Assembly: GCA_902812465.1 (NCBI GenBank)
Contig: CADDZE010000036.1
Span: 1 to 39,944, forward strand
Direction: 5' to 3'
Length of the DNA: 39,944 bases
Source of the DNA: Acidobacteriota bacterium
Lineage (GTDB): Bacteria; Acidobacteriota; Terriglobia; UBA7540
The notes below the pieces were generated by a model, which did not search any database, was not told the origin of the DNA, and was given only the letters and a program-made list of their open reading frames with translations. Positions 8,704 to 16,310 of this stretch are shown in pieces. The position numbers were made by a program, and so were the translations under genes. Within the stretch, counting starts at the first letter, position 1; each line of letters opens with the position of its first letter.

Positions 8704-9147
8704 TCAACTGGTGAGAATGTTTAGCGACTGCAGAATCATCTGCTTGGTTGCCTGTACAGCGGAAACATTTAACTGGTAGGCGCGGGCGGCGCCCATTAAG
8801 TCGACCATTTCCTCGATGGGATTAATGTCCGGATAAGCCACATAGCCCTGGCCGTCCGCGTCGGGATGCGACGGGTCGTAGCGGCGTACCGGGGGAGCCG
8901 GGTCGGTGATCACGCGTTCGATGCGTACACCTTCCACGGGCACATCGCGGAGGCCGCCTAGAGTGCGCGCGAAGTCGCCGTCACGCACCGGCGCTGCGCC
9001 GAAGACGACTTCTTTGCGGCGATATGGGCCACCCGCCGGCGTCCGGGTGGTCTCGGCGTTCGCCAAGTTGCTGGCGACCACTTCCGCTCGCTCGCGCTCG
9101 GCTTTCAAGGCTGAAGCGCTCACATCCAAAAGGCTGAATAAGTTCAT
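8704..9147 (-). CDS. flgC: Flagellar basal-body rod protein FlgC
   Basis: FlgC is one of the proximal rod proteins. The 147 residues carry the N-terminal rod-family motif (FSLLDVSASALKAERERAEV followed by VASNLANAETTRTP) and the conserved C-terminus (YPDINPIEEMVDLMGAARAY, then QLNVSAVQATKQMILQSLNI). The YV-x-YPD-x-NP segment is characteristic of FlgC. The ATG is three bases after the flgB stop and has AAGGGAG seven bases upstream, so flgB and flgC are probably coupled. Confidence 0.97.
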   Translation of the reverse strand: MNLFSLLDVSASALKAERERAEVVASNLANAETTRTPAGGPYRRKEVVFGAAPVRDGDFARTLGGLRDVPVEGVRIERVITDPAPPVRRYDPSHPDADGQGYVAYPDINPIEEMVDLMGAARAYQLNVSAVQATKQMILQSLNILTS

Positions 9148-9150
9148 GAC

Positions 9151-9507
9151 TTAACTCCCTTCGCGGATCGCCGACAAGATGCGCTGGTAGCCATTGCGCA
9201 GTAACTGGACGGCAATCCGAAACTCGAGCTGGGTCTGTGCCAGCAGCATGCTCTCGCGATCCATGCTGACATTGTTGCCGTCCGGACGCTCGATCAGACC
9301 CCGCACCTCTCGAACCTGGGGTGCGGGGTCGTCAGCACCGAGCGCCATTTCGGCGCGGCGAAGCTCGTCGCGGAAATTGATGTCGCGTGTGCGAAAGCCT
9401 GGCGTGTCGATATTGGCCATGTTGCCGACGACAAGAGCCTGGCGCTTGGCCACCAGGTCGAGGAAATGTTCAATGCGGTCCATCAGAGCAGGGTTCATCC
9501 AGCTCAT
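9151..9507 (-). CDS. flgB: Flagellar basal-body rod protein FlgB
   Basis: A 118-residue proximal rod protein. The rod-family stretch reads RQALVVGNMANIDTPGFRTR, and the FlgB-type C-terminus reads VSMDRESMLLAQTQLEFRIA followed by VQLLRNGYQRIL. It begins 22 bases after the stop of the FleR-like activator gene, with GGAGG four bases before the ATG. It is therefore likely co-transcribed with the regulators upstream. It is the first structural gene of the run flgB-flgC-fliEFGHIJ. Confidence 0.97.
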   Translation of the reverse strand: MSWMNPALMDRIEHFLDLVAKRQALVVGNMANIDTPGFRTRDINFRDELRRAEMALGADDPAPQVREVRGLIERPDGNNVSMDRESMLLAQTQLEFRIAVQLLRNGYQRILSAIREGS

Positions 9508-9529
9508 AAGGCCTCCAGGGCCGCGGCCG

Positions 9530-10861
9530 TCATGCTTCTGACTGCTTGGCGAAGGTCTCGCGGCGTGGGAGTCCGTACTCCCGGATCTTGTTGCGGATGG
9601 TGCGCAAGCTTATCCCCATCATGCTGGCGGCGCGGGTGCGGTTGCCGCCGGTTGCCTCGAGGGTGCGCAACAGCAACTGGCGCTCGGCCTCGCGCAAAGT
9701 TAAGCCCGCCTGGAGGGCGCTCACTCGCTGCCATTCCCGCGAGGGCCCCATATCTTCCAGAGCCTCCGCGCCGATCACCGGACCCGCGCTGAGCACCAGG
9801 GCGCGACGCACAAAGTTCTCGAGCTCGCGCACGTTGCCTGGCCAGTTGTACAGCCGGAGGCGTTCCAGCAAATCGCTGGAAAACCGCACCGGCCCCCGAT
9901 TGGCTGGGGCGTAGCGACGCAGAAAGTATTCCGCCAGTACCGGGATGTCCGCCGACCGCTCGCGCAGCGGCGGGATGGCCAGGGGGATGACGTGGAGCCG
10001 GTAGTAGAGATCGGCGCGAAACTTGCCCTCGCTTACCAAGTCGCGCAGCGAGCGGTTGGTGGTAGCGATGACCCGCACATTGACCCGCACAGGATGCGTA
10101 TCCCCCAGGCGGTCAACTTCCCGTTCCTGGAGCACGCGCAGCAACTTGGGCTGTAGGCTGAGAGGCATCTCGCCGACTTCATCCAGCAGGAGCGTGCCGC
10201 CGTTTGCCAGTTCGAATTTGCCCGGCTTCGCCGCGGTGGCGCCGGTGAACGCGCCCTTGACGTGCCCGAAGAGTTCGCTCTCCAGCAAGGTCTCGGGGAA
10301 GGCGGCGCAGTTAACCGCCACAAAGGGGGCGCGGGCTCGCGGGCTGGTGCGATGAATGAACCGCGCCAGTACCTCCTTGCCGGTGCCGCTTTCAGCCTCG
10401 ATGAGAATGTCCGCGTCCGTTGCCGCCGCCTGCCGCGCCCTTTGGAGCACGGCGCGAAAGATCGGCGAGGTTCCCGCAAGGGGCTCCTCGGCTATGCCTT
10501 CAATGCCTGCCACGGCCCGCTCGGCTTTCTCATGCAACTGCTCAAAGGAGACAGGCTTCAGCAGGTAGTCCGACGCCCCTTGCTGCATGGCCGCCACGGC
10601 ATCGGGCACCGTGCCAAAGGCCGTCAGCACGATGATGGCTGTCTTGGGGGCTATGGCGCGGATGCCTTGCATCACGTCGATGCCGGATCCGTCCGGCATG
10701 CGCATGTCGGTAACCACAAGCGGGCAAGGGAAAGCGCGGAAGGTTGCCAGGGCGTCATGCCTCCCGTGGGCGGTGCGCACGGACCAGCCTCGCTTGCGGA
10801 AGCTGGCTTCCAGCGCGGCGCGCATCGGTGCTTCGTCGTCGACGACCAGTACTTGTTTCAC
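9530..10861 (-). CDS. Sigma-54 activator, FleR/FlrC/NtrC type response regulator
   Basis: A complete 443-residue bacterial enhancer-binding protein. The receiver domain has the acidic pair D8-D9, phospho-acceptor D52 (VVTDMRMPDGSG) and K102. The AAA+ domain has the P-loop ESGTGKE near 157-163, with Ala in place of the usual first Gly, and the sigma-54 contact loop GAFTGA at 203-208. The C-terminal Fis-type helix-turn-helix reads ATGGNRTRAASMMGISLRTI. It should activate sigma-54 promoters after phosphorylation, most likely by the kinase encoded just upstream (10968-12014). The frame is open farther upstream to 11023, but the receiver homology begins at the GTG at 10861, which has TAGGGA before it. 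flgB follows after 22 bases, which argues for a flagellar role like FleR, FlrC or FlbD of other species. Confidence 0.93.
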   Translation of the reverse strand: MKQVLVVDDEAPMRAALEASFRKRGWSVRTAHGRHDALATFRAFPCPLVVTDMRMPDGSGIDVMQGIRAIAPKTAIIVLTAFGTVPDAVAAMQQGASDYLLKPVSFEQLHEKAERAVAGIEGIAEEPLAGTSPIFRAVLQRARQAAATDADILIEAESGTGKEVLARFIHRTSPRARAPFVAVNCAAFPETLLESELFGHVKGAFTGATAAKPGKFELANGGTLLLDEVGEMPLSLQPKLLRVLQEREVDRLGDTHPVRVNVRVIATTNRSLRDLVSEGKFRADLYYRLHVIPLAIPPLRERSADIPVLAEYFLRRYAPANRGPVRFSSDLLERLRLYNWPGNVRELENFVRRALVLSAGPVIGAEALEDMGPSREWQRVSALQAGLTLREAERQLLLRTLEATGGNRTRAASMMGISLRTIRNKIREYGLPRRETFAKQSEA

Positions 10862-10967
10862 GCGAGTTTCCCTACTCGATGCCAACCTTGAACTTTGCCC
10901 TGTGGCCCGGTGCTCCGGGGACCCCAGCGCTGCCAGAGCCCCCGTCGCGAAGTGACGTTCACGAGCT

Positions 10968-12014
10968 CTACGCCGCGGGCAAACACAGAGTAAACTTCGT
11001 GCCCTTCCCCAGGACACTCTCAACCTGAAGAACGCCGTCGTGCTGCTCGACGATTCTTTTGCTGACCGTCAGGCCCAAACCCGGGCTCCCCTGTCGTGTC
11101 GTGAACCCCGCTTCGAAGATTTGCGCCAGGCGCTCCGGCGGTATACCAGGACCAGAGTCTTCAAATTCGATCTGCACAGGGTCGGCTGCGCCAAGCCGCG
11201 GCGGCTTTAGCCGGATGACCAGCGAGTGGCCCGGCTGCATGGCGCGAAACGCGTTGATCGCGAGGTTGAAGAACACCTGCTGCAGCGCGTAAGGGTCGGC
11301 CAGAATGGCCACTTCACCATCAGGCGGCTCGAAGATCACGCCGACGCTTCGCTGCAGAGCCAAGGGCTGCAGGAACTCCACCGTACCCGCAAGAAGTTGG
11401 GCCGCATCCACCCGTAAACGCTCGACGGGTGCCTGCGTGTAGAACCGAAGAACGTTGTTGACGGTGGCGGCGAGTGCGCGCAAGCCAGCCAGCAAGTGCA
11501 CGGCCCATTGCGACACGTCGGCCCGGTCGCGGCAGGCATCTTTGATCAGCTCGGCGAAAAGCTCCATACTGCCTAGCGGGTTGCGGATCTCGTGTGCCAG
11601 AACCGCCGCCATCTCACCCAAAGCTTGCAGCCGCCGCACTCGCTCACCGGAGAGATCATTCCTGGGAGCAGCCGGCGACGGGGAGTCTGGCTGACCGGCG
11701 GCGGTAACAGAATGGTCCTCCGCGCCGTCTGCTCGCGTATCCTGAGCTCGCTGCCTGCTCTCCGGACCCTTTGGACTAGGCAAGTGAACAGGCTTGGAAT
11801 GGCCAGGCGAAAACCTCAGAATGGCTATCCCATCCTGGACTGGACGTTGAACTGACGGAGAGCCCGACAGGGGATCTGTGACCAGCGGCACCGCAGAGAC
11901 CCGTTGCCGGGCAGGCAAGGCTGGCATAAGGCCACCGTAAACAGCACGGAAGCTGCCAAGCCTGAGCGCCGTGATTAAGATTTCTCTCATGCGCCGCTCT
12001 GCCGGCCACACCAT
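10968..12014 (-). CDS. Soluble sensor histidine kinase, FleS/FlgS-like
   Basis: About 348 residues, with no membrane segment. The first 115 or so residues are low-complexity (Pro, Arg, Ser rich) and unrecognised, with no clear PAS domain. The kinase core is complete: H-box AAVLAHEIRNPLGSMELF with H141, N-box QVFFNLAINAFRAM, G1 box DSGPGIP and G2 box GSPGLGLTVSKRIV. It should autophosphorylate and pass phosphate to the FleR-like activator whose gene starts about 105 bases downstream. The frame extends to 12083, but that would overlap the preceding gene by 53 bases. ATG at 12014 leaves a 16-base gap; ATG at 11990 is also possible. Flagellar role is inferred from position. Confidence 0.88.
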   Translation of the reverse strand: MVWPAERRMREILITALRLGSFRAVYGGLMPALPARQRVSAVPLVTDPLSGSPSVQRPVQDGIAILRFSPGHSKPVHLPSPKGPESRQRAQDTRADGAEDHSVTAAGQPDSPSPAAPRNDLSGERVRRLQALGEMAAVLAHEIRNPLGSMELFAELIKDACRDRADVSQWAVHLLAGLRALAATVNNVLRFYTQAPVERLRVDAAQLLAGTVEFLQPLALQRSVGVIFEPPDGEVAILADPYALQQVFFNLAINAFRAMQPGHSLVIRLKPPRLGAADPVQIEFEDSGPGIPPERLAQIFEAGFTTRQGSPGLGLTVSKRIVEQHDGVLQVESVLGKGTKFTLCLPAA

Positions 12015-12030
12015 TCCATCGGTCGCCGCT

Positions 12031-13299
12031 TCATTTCCAGGGCGTCTGCAGACAGATGTGCTCGGGCCCGATTTCCTGAGCATCCTCAGACAGGATGAAG
12101 GCCCGTTCCATCACGTGCCTGAGCTCGCGGACATTTCCTAGCCAGCGATGCTGCTCGAGCAGCTTCCCGGCGGCAGGAGAGATTGCCTTAGGTGGAGTCC
12201 GTGCTTCTGCGCACAGCTCGGCGAGAAATGCAACGCCAAGGGGAAGAATATCCTGGACGCGCTTGCGCAGCGGCAGGATGTCAATGGGAAACACGGAGAT
12301 GCGGTAGTAGAGGTCTTCGCGGAAGACCTTTTCGGCGACGCGGCGTGAAAGGTCGGCGTTGGTGGCCGCAATCACGCGGACGTCCACGCGGATGATGTCT
12401 GAGCCTCCTAGCCGTTGCACCTCGCCCTCCTGAAGAAAGCGGAGCAGCTTCGCTTGCATGCTTAGCGGGAGCTCTCCCACCTCGTCCAGGAAGAGCGTGC
12501 CGCCATGGGCAGCGTGGATGCGGCCCAGGCGTGACTGAAAGGCACCCGTAAACGCCCCGCGGGCGTAGCCGAACAGCTCGGCTTCGAGCAGCGTCTCGGG
12601 AATCGCGGCGCAGTTGACGGCGATGAAGGGCTGCCTAGAACGCGGGCCCAGCAGGTGAATGGCTCGTGCCACGAGTTCCTTGCCGGTGCCCGTCTCGCCC
12701 GTGACCAGAACGGTGGTGGGGCGCGGAGCCACTAGGCGTGCCAGCCGGTAGACGCGCTGCATGGCTTTGCTGCTTCCGATCATGCCGGGTAGCGGCTCGG
12801 CCGTTCTCGCCCCAGGCTGAGATTCCGATGAAAAGCGAGCGAGCGGATGAGCGGCGAACCGCGATGACGCAGCCTTGTCCAGGGGAAGGGCGGAGTCAGC
12901 CGGCGTGCCTCCGCTGGGATTCGTTTCCGTCCCACGGAGACCGCGGCGCGCGCTCCGCAACTGCTCCAGGAGCTCCTCGATGTGGCCAGTCGCGGGCGCG
13001 GACCCTACTGGAACCGCGCCTTGGGAATCCACGACCACCACTTCGACCTGGGGATGCCGATGGCGAATGGTGCTGACCAACTCACCGGCGTCGAGGTCGG
13101 GGAGCCAGCGGTCAAGGAGCAAGATGCGGCACCTGCCCGCCTCGATCTTAGCCAGTGCGTCGGCCCCTCCCTCGGCCTCCTCGACGGAGCACTGGGATGA
13201 GCGCAGCAGGTCCAGCAGTTGCCGGCGAAAGGCCGGGTTGGAGCTGGCGACTACGGCACTTAACGCATCACTCAGTAGCGGTGACTCTAGCCAGGACAT
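12031..13299 (-). CDS. Sigma-54 activator lacking a DNA-binding domain, degenerate receiver (FlgR-like)
   Basis: A 422-residue protein with a receiver-like domain, a linker of about 50 residues and a full sigma-54 AAA+ domain: P-loop GETGTGKE at 201-208, GAFTGA at 248-253, Walker B LFLDEVGE near 269-276, arginine-finger region FREDLYYRISVFP. It ends right after the AAA+ lid (EIGPEHICLQTPWK), so the Fis helix-turn-helix normally found is missing. The receiver keeps D63 (LLLDRWLPD), but the acidic pair after strand 1 is replaced by S19-S20 and the strand-5 Lys is absent. Activators without a DNA-binding domain are known, such as FlgR of Helicobacter pylori, and act from solution. The downstream sequence in other frames shows no lost HTH. 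It may pair with the full activator, perhaps as a mixed oligomer. No clear ribosome site is seen at the ATG. Confidence 0.88.
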   Translation of the reverse strand: MSWLESPLLSDALSAVVASSNPAFRRQLLDLLRSSQCSVEEAEGGADALAKIEAGRCRILLLDRWLPDLDAGELVSTIRHRHPQVEVVVVDSQGAVPVGSAPATGHIEELLEQLRSARRGLRGTETNPSGGTPADSALPLDKAASSRFAAHPLARFSSESQPGARTAEPLPGMIGSSKAMQRVYRLARLVAPRPTTVLVTGETGTGKELVARAIHLLGPRSRQPFIAVNCAAIPETLLEAELFGYARGAFTGAFQSRLGRIHAAHGGTLFLDEVGELPLSMQAKLLRFLQEGEVQRLGGSDIIRVDVRVIAATNADLSRRVAEKVFREDLYYRISVFPIDILPLRKRVQDILPLGVAFLAELCAEARTPPKAISPAAGKLLEQHRWLGNVRELRHVMERAFILSEDAQEIGPEHICLQTPWK

Positions 13300-13416
13300 A
13301 GGAGCAAGACCTGAAGGGCCAGGGCTGAAGGCCGAACAATCGGCCCCAGAACCATGGATTCGTTGGATTAGCGCCGCGCTAGCTTGTTGGCTTGATGCCT
13401 CGATCCCTTTCGCTGC

Positions 13417-14145
13417 TCACCGGCGGCGCCAGTTCCTCTCGCGGCTCAGCGGCAGCGTCATCCGGACCATGCAGCCTTCCCCGAAGCGCGGCCGGACCTC
13501 GAACGTTCCGCCCAGGGATTCGATCATCCGGCGGGCCACCACCCAGTTCGACGCCTTTTCGGGGCCGCTGTCCAGACCCGGCGCGACGACGGACCAATCG
13601 AGGTCCTCCGTGGAGCAAGGACCCTGGTCCGAGATGGCCACGATGGCTGCGTGTTTGTTGGTCGAAACGGCGATTTCAATGTCGGATCTCCGCGGGCTGC
13701 GGGCCAACGCGCGGTCCAGGGTCTTGGTGATGGCCTTCTCGAAGCGACTCCACGATGTCTTCACATAGCACTCCCGCTCGGCCCTTATTTGGATCCCTAC
13801 GCCCAACCGGTCGGCGATGGGCGTCAAAACTTCGGCAGCACGGCTGACCACTTCGACCAGAGGCACGTCATGGCTGCCGGAGGCGGGTCGACGCATCTCT
13901 TCCATTTCGCGAAACGAGTGCACCACGCGGCTCAAGCGATCTAGCTCGATCAGCGATGCTTCCAGCAGGGCGCGATACTCCGCCGCAGTGTGCTCTGACT
14001 GAAGCACTAATTCCATCTCCCCTTGTAGGACGGTCAGCGGCTGGCTGAGCTGGTGCACCAGAGTGGCAGCCAGGTCGGAGGACCTGGGGCGTGTCCGCTG
14101 GCTGCGCGTCTCGTGTATGGACCCGGTTCGGGCATGGCGACCCAT
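13417..14145 (-). CDS. Degenerate histidine-kinase-like protein
   Basis: A 242-residue soluble protein with a recognisable dimerisation/phosphotransfer helix, LAATLVHQLSQPLTVLQGEM, with H31 followed by Gln-Leu rather than Glu-Leu/Ile. The ATP-binding half is eroded. The N-box position reads FEKAITKTLDRALARS without the catalytic Asn, G1 reads SDQGPCSTE instead of D-x-G-x-G, and no Gly-rich G2 lid is present (ASNWVVARRMIESLGGTFEV keeps only the end of that region). The C-terminus RPRFGEGCMVRMTLPL is still kinase-like. It may act as a phosphotransfer or docking partner rather than a kinase. A strong ribosome site (AAAGGAGG) lies ahead of the ATG. It follows the OmpR-type regulator gene by 89 bases. 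Confidence 0.8.
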   Translation of the reverse strand: MGRHARTGSIHETRSQRTRPRSSDLAATLVHQLSQPLTVLQGEMELVLQSEHTAAEYRALLEASLIELDRLSRVVHSFREMEEMRRPASGSHDVPLVEVVSRAAEVLTPIADRLGVGIQIRAERECYVKTSWSRFEKAITKTLDRALARSPRRSDIEIAVSTNKHAAIVAISDQGPCSTEDLDWSVVAPGLDSGPEKASNWVVARRMIESLGGTFEVRPRFGEGCMVRMTLPLSRERNWRRR

Positions 14146-14234
14146 TGATTCCCATCCTCCTTTCTGCGAGCGCTCCGGAAGCCATCTTCTTCACCGAACC
14201 AGAAGATGGCATGTGCAGCGCGACTTCTGTGTGT

Positions 14235-14933
14235 TTACGACCGACTCGGTTCTGCTGATGTCCCCACGCGGTAACCTTTGCCGCGAACTGTGTGAATGAG
14301 CTTGGTTTCGAACCCTTCGTCAATCTTCTTGCGCAGGTAGTTGATGTAGACATCTACGACGTTCGTCATCGTGTCGCCCGCCAGCTTCCACACGTGCTCG
14401 ATGATGGAGGCACGTGACGCGCAGCGGCCGCCTTGTTTCATCAGGAATTCGAGCAGTGCAAACTCCTTCGGTGTTAGCTCAATGGTCCTGCCGCCGCGCC
14501 GCACTAAGCGCTCCACCCGGTTCAGTTCCAGGTCCGCGACGCGCAATCGTGCATCCTGGGCAGGACCCCTTCGCCGCAGCAAAGCACGAAGGCGAGCGGC
14601 GAGTTCTGAGTAGGCGAATGGCTTGGGCAAAAAGTCGTCTGCTCCCAGGTCCAGGGTCTGCACCTTGTCCTCAAAGCAGGATCGTGAAGTTAGCACCAGC
14701 ACGGGCAGAAGCGAGTCCTTGGCCCGCAGATATTTCAGGACTTCCAAGCCGTCGGTGCCGGGCAAATTGAGGTCCAGCACCATCAGGTCGTAACCTCCTG
14801 CTTCCAGGCGCTTCTTCGCTTCGTTTCCATCTGCCACCAACTCCGCTTGGTAATGCTCGGCTTCGAGACTCTTCTCGAGAAATCTCCCGACCGGGCCGTC
14901 ATCCTCGACGATTAGCACCCGATAAGGCATCAT
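14235..14933 (-). CDS. OmpR/PhoB-family response regulator
   Basis: A 232-residue two-domain regulator. The receiver has D11-D12, phospho-acceptor D54 (MVLDLNLPGTDG) and K104 (LPKPFAY). The C-terminal winged helix contains IELTPKEFALLEFLM, VVDVYINYLRKKID and IHTVRGKGYRVG, all typical of OmpR/PhoB proteins. It should bind direct-repeat DNA sites as a dimer when phosphorylated. Either of two adjacent ATGs (14933, 14930) can serve; neither has a visible Shine-Dalgarno sequence. It is the first gene of the regulatory run leading to flgB, and the 528 bases upstream hold no gene. The only kinase-like neighbour (13417-14145) is degenerate, so the true phosphate donor may be elsewhere. Confidence 0.94.
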   Translation of the reverse strand: MMPYRVLIVEDDGPVGRFLEKSLEAEHYQAELVADGNEAKKRLEAGGYDLMVLDLNLPGTDGLEVLKYLRAKDSLLPVLVLTSRSCFEDKVQTLDLGADDFLPKPFAYSELAARLRALLRRRGPAQDARLRVADLELNRVERLVRRGGRTIELTPKEFALLEFLMKQGGRCASRASIIEHVWKLAGDTMTNVVDVYINYLRKKIDEGFETKLIHTVRGKGYRVGTSAEPSRS

Positions 14934-14957
14934 TGGTTAAATAAAGCGCCTTAAGCT

Positions 14958-14989
14958 CGGCACCGACGGAAACGCTAAAGTCGGCGCCG
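14958..14989 (-). promoter_or_regulatory. Hairpin in the presumed leader of the OmpR-type gene
   Basis: On the minus strand CGGCGCCGAC pairs with GTCGGTGCCG (10 bp including one G-U) around a 12-base loop, 25 bases before the start codon. Read on the plus strand it has one A-C mismatch and is followed by GTTTATT, so a weak plus-strand terminator is the alternative. It may regulate translation or be an operator. Confidence 0.4.
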
Positions 14990-15005
14990 GTTTATTATCG
15001 CGGGT

Positions 15006-15034
15006 ACATTAACTCATTATTAAATCACTTTCAA
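15006..15034 (-). promoter_or_regulatory. Candidate sigma-70 type promoter of the regulatory operon
   Basis: On the minus strand TTGAAA (15034-15029) is followed after 17 bases by TAATGT (15011-15006), in an AT-rich patch unusual for this window. The -35 matches five of six positions; the -10 matches only three. The transcript would carry a leader of roughly 65 bases with the hairpin at 14958-14989. Confidence 0.3.
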
Positions 15035-15372
15035 GTACCTAAATGCGGTTGGAGGGCTCTAAACGGATGCCTCCTACCGGCAACCTCAAGAATGCGCCCG
15101 CGGGGAGAGTGAAAGATCGGGGTAGGAGGCTCAGGCGTCGACTGCCAGCTTGGGTGTTCTTCGCGTATCTCCCTTAGGAATAAACATTTAATTGCTGCTG
15201 CCTCCCTCAGCTGAACTGACGCCCTGCTGCTGGCTCCCTGAAGAAGCCCTTGCGCTAGAGAATCAACACGCTTTCCCTGGGAGGGCTTGCTCCTCAGGCG
15301 GCCTACTAAGCCTCAGACGCTTCCCCGAAGTGAAAGAGGGGTTCAGAAGCTTCTCAGGAATACCCCGTAGAA

Positions 15373-15399
15373 GCGTGTAACCACGCTTTACACGCGTGG
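15373..15399. other. Two mutually exclusive hairpins downstream of motB
   Basis: GCGTGTAA (15373-15380) pairs with TTACACGC (15388-15395). CCACGC (15381-15386), which is the first loop, can instead pair with GCGTGG (15394-15399). Only one can form at a time. No T-run is adjacent on either strand, so simple intrinsic termination is not indicated. Confidence 0.4.
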
Positions 15400-15410
15400 T
15401 AGCGGGGGCG

Positions 15411-15460
15411 GTAGGCCTATTCCCTTGGTGGCGATTCGGAGGGCCCTCAATGAGGCCTAC
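15411..15460. other. Inverted repeat immediately after the motB stop codon
   Basis: GTAGGCCT (15411-15418) and AGGCCTAC (15453-15460) are perfect 8-base complements separated by 34 bases, one base past the motB stop codon. The spacer includes the GGGCCC palindrome. It may mark the 3' end of the flbD-motA-motB transcript or be a protein-binding site. Confidence 0.35.
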
Positions 15461-15461
15461 G

Positions 15462-16310
15462 TTAGGAATGTGGAGGCGGAGAGTGATGTGTTGCTAAGCC
15501 TCCGGGTGAATCGGCGGACGGGAGCGCGGCAGGTGCTAGCACAACGATATCTACCCTCCGGTTCAAGGCGCGTCCTTCAGGTGTAGTGTTAGTGGCGACA
15601 GGGCGGTACTCCGCATAGCCGGCAGCGGACAGCCGCCAGGGAGAGACTCCATAACGGGAGATCAGCAGCTCCACAATGCGGGTTGCGCGGGCGGTGGACA
15701 ATTCCCAGTTGGAAGCGAAGTTCGCGTTATGGATAGGAACGTCGTCCGTGTGACCCTCCACGCGAAGAGATTCCGGCCGGTTCCGCAAAATGTTTGCGAT
15801 CCGGGCCAGGACCTCGTCTGCTCCCGGACGAAGCGTGGCCGAGCCGCTGTCAAAGAAGCCCACCTCTTGCAGACTGATCACCATCCCCTCGCGCGTCCTC
15901 CTGACGTTCACCAAGCCGCGGTTGATTTCGTGGGACAACACACGCTCGAGTTCGGCTTGCATCTGGGACTGCGCGGGGTTGGAGCCTGCCGGTATCGGTC
16001 CGCCCGTTGGCGACGAGACGACACGACCGAGGGCTTCGGTGCGCGCCGCGTTTTCCACCATTTGGACGTTTGAGAACGGCATTGGCTCTGAGGCCGCCAG
16101 CGCGGCCCGCGTGTTCGACGCCTCAAAGATGCCCATCGACTGAAACGCCACCTGAATGGCCAGGGCGATTTTGCCCACCTTTCGCTTATCCACCTGCGAG
16201 GAGGCAAACATGACCACAAAGAACGCAAAGAGCAAAGTGATAAAGTCTGCGTATGAGACAAGCCACCGCTCGTGATTGGCGTGGCTTGCATGCTTCTTCC
16301 TGCGGCTCAT
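15462..16310 (-). CDS. motB: Flagellar motor stator protein MotB
   Basis: MotB couples ion flow through the stator to rotation and anchors it to peptidoglycan. The 282 residues start with a basic tail, then one membrane helix SYADFITLLFAFFVVMFASS carrying the ion-binding D22. A periplasmic plug/linker and an OmpA-type peptidoglycan-binding domain follow (RVEGHTDDVPIHNANFASNW, ELSTARATRIVELL, GRALNRRVDIVVL). Length and order match MotB. The ATG overlaps the motA stop by four bases (ATGA), so translation is coupled. Protons are the likelier ion by default, but the sequence does not settle this. It is the last gene before the 528-base gene-free region. Confidence 0.96.
   Translation of the reverse strand: MSRRKKHASHANHERWLVSYADFITLLFAFFVVMFASSQVDKRKVGKIALAIQVAFQSMGIFEASNTRAALAASEPMPFSNVQMVENAARTEALGRVVSSPTGGPIPAGSNPAQSQMQAELERVLSHEINRGLVNVRRTREGMVISLQEVGFFDSGSATLRPGADEVLARIANILRNRPESLRVEGHTDDVPIHNANFASNWELSTARATRIVELLISRYGVSPWRLSAAGYAEYRPVATNTTPEGRALNRRVDIVVLAPAALPSADSPGGLATHHSPPPHS

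Larger units (their letters stand above)
14934..15461. other. Gene-free, inverted-repeat-rich region between motB and the OmpR-type gene
   Basis: No open frame here resembles a protein. Base-paired elements visible by eye are: 14958-14967/14980-14989 (10 bp, one G-U on the minus strand); 15069-15078/15121-15130 (10 bp perfect, GCCTCCTACC/GGTAGGAGGC); ACGCTTC/GAAGCGT flanking a CCCC/GGGG stem at about 15318-15376; 15373-15380/15388-15395 (8 bp perfect); 15381-15386/15394-15399 (6 bp, mutually exclusive with the previous one); and 15411-15418/15453-15460 (8 bp perfect). There is also a 16-base imperfect direct repeat at 15194-15209 and 15226-15241 (14 of 16 identical). The region could hold the motB transcript end, the regulator leader and possibly a structured RNA. 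I recognise no known riboswitch or RNA family. Confidence 0.55.

Noticed and set aside
10862-11023. N-terminal extension of the FleR-like activator
   Set aside because: Receiver homology begins at the GTG at 10861; the extension would overlap the kinase gene and has no family similarity.
12034-12083. Longest start of the soluble kinase gene
   Set aside because: It would overlap the preceding activator gene by 53 bases, and the extra residues look like its out-of-frame shadow.
15061-15130. Cyclic-di-GMP or other known riboswitch in the motB-regulator gap
   Set aside because: The stem GCCTCCTACC/GGTAGGAGGC is real, but the loop sequence lacks the conserved bases of the GEMM classes I know.
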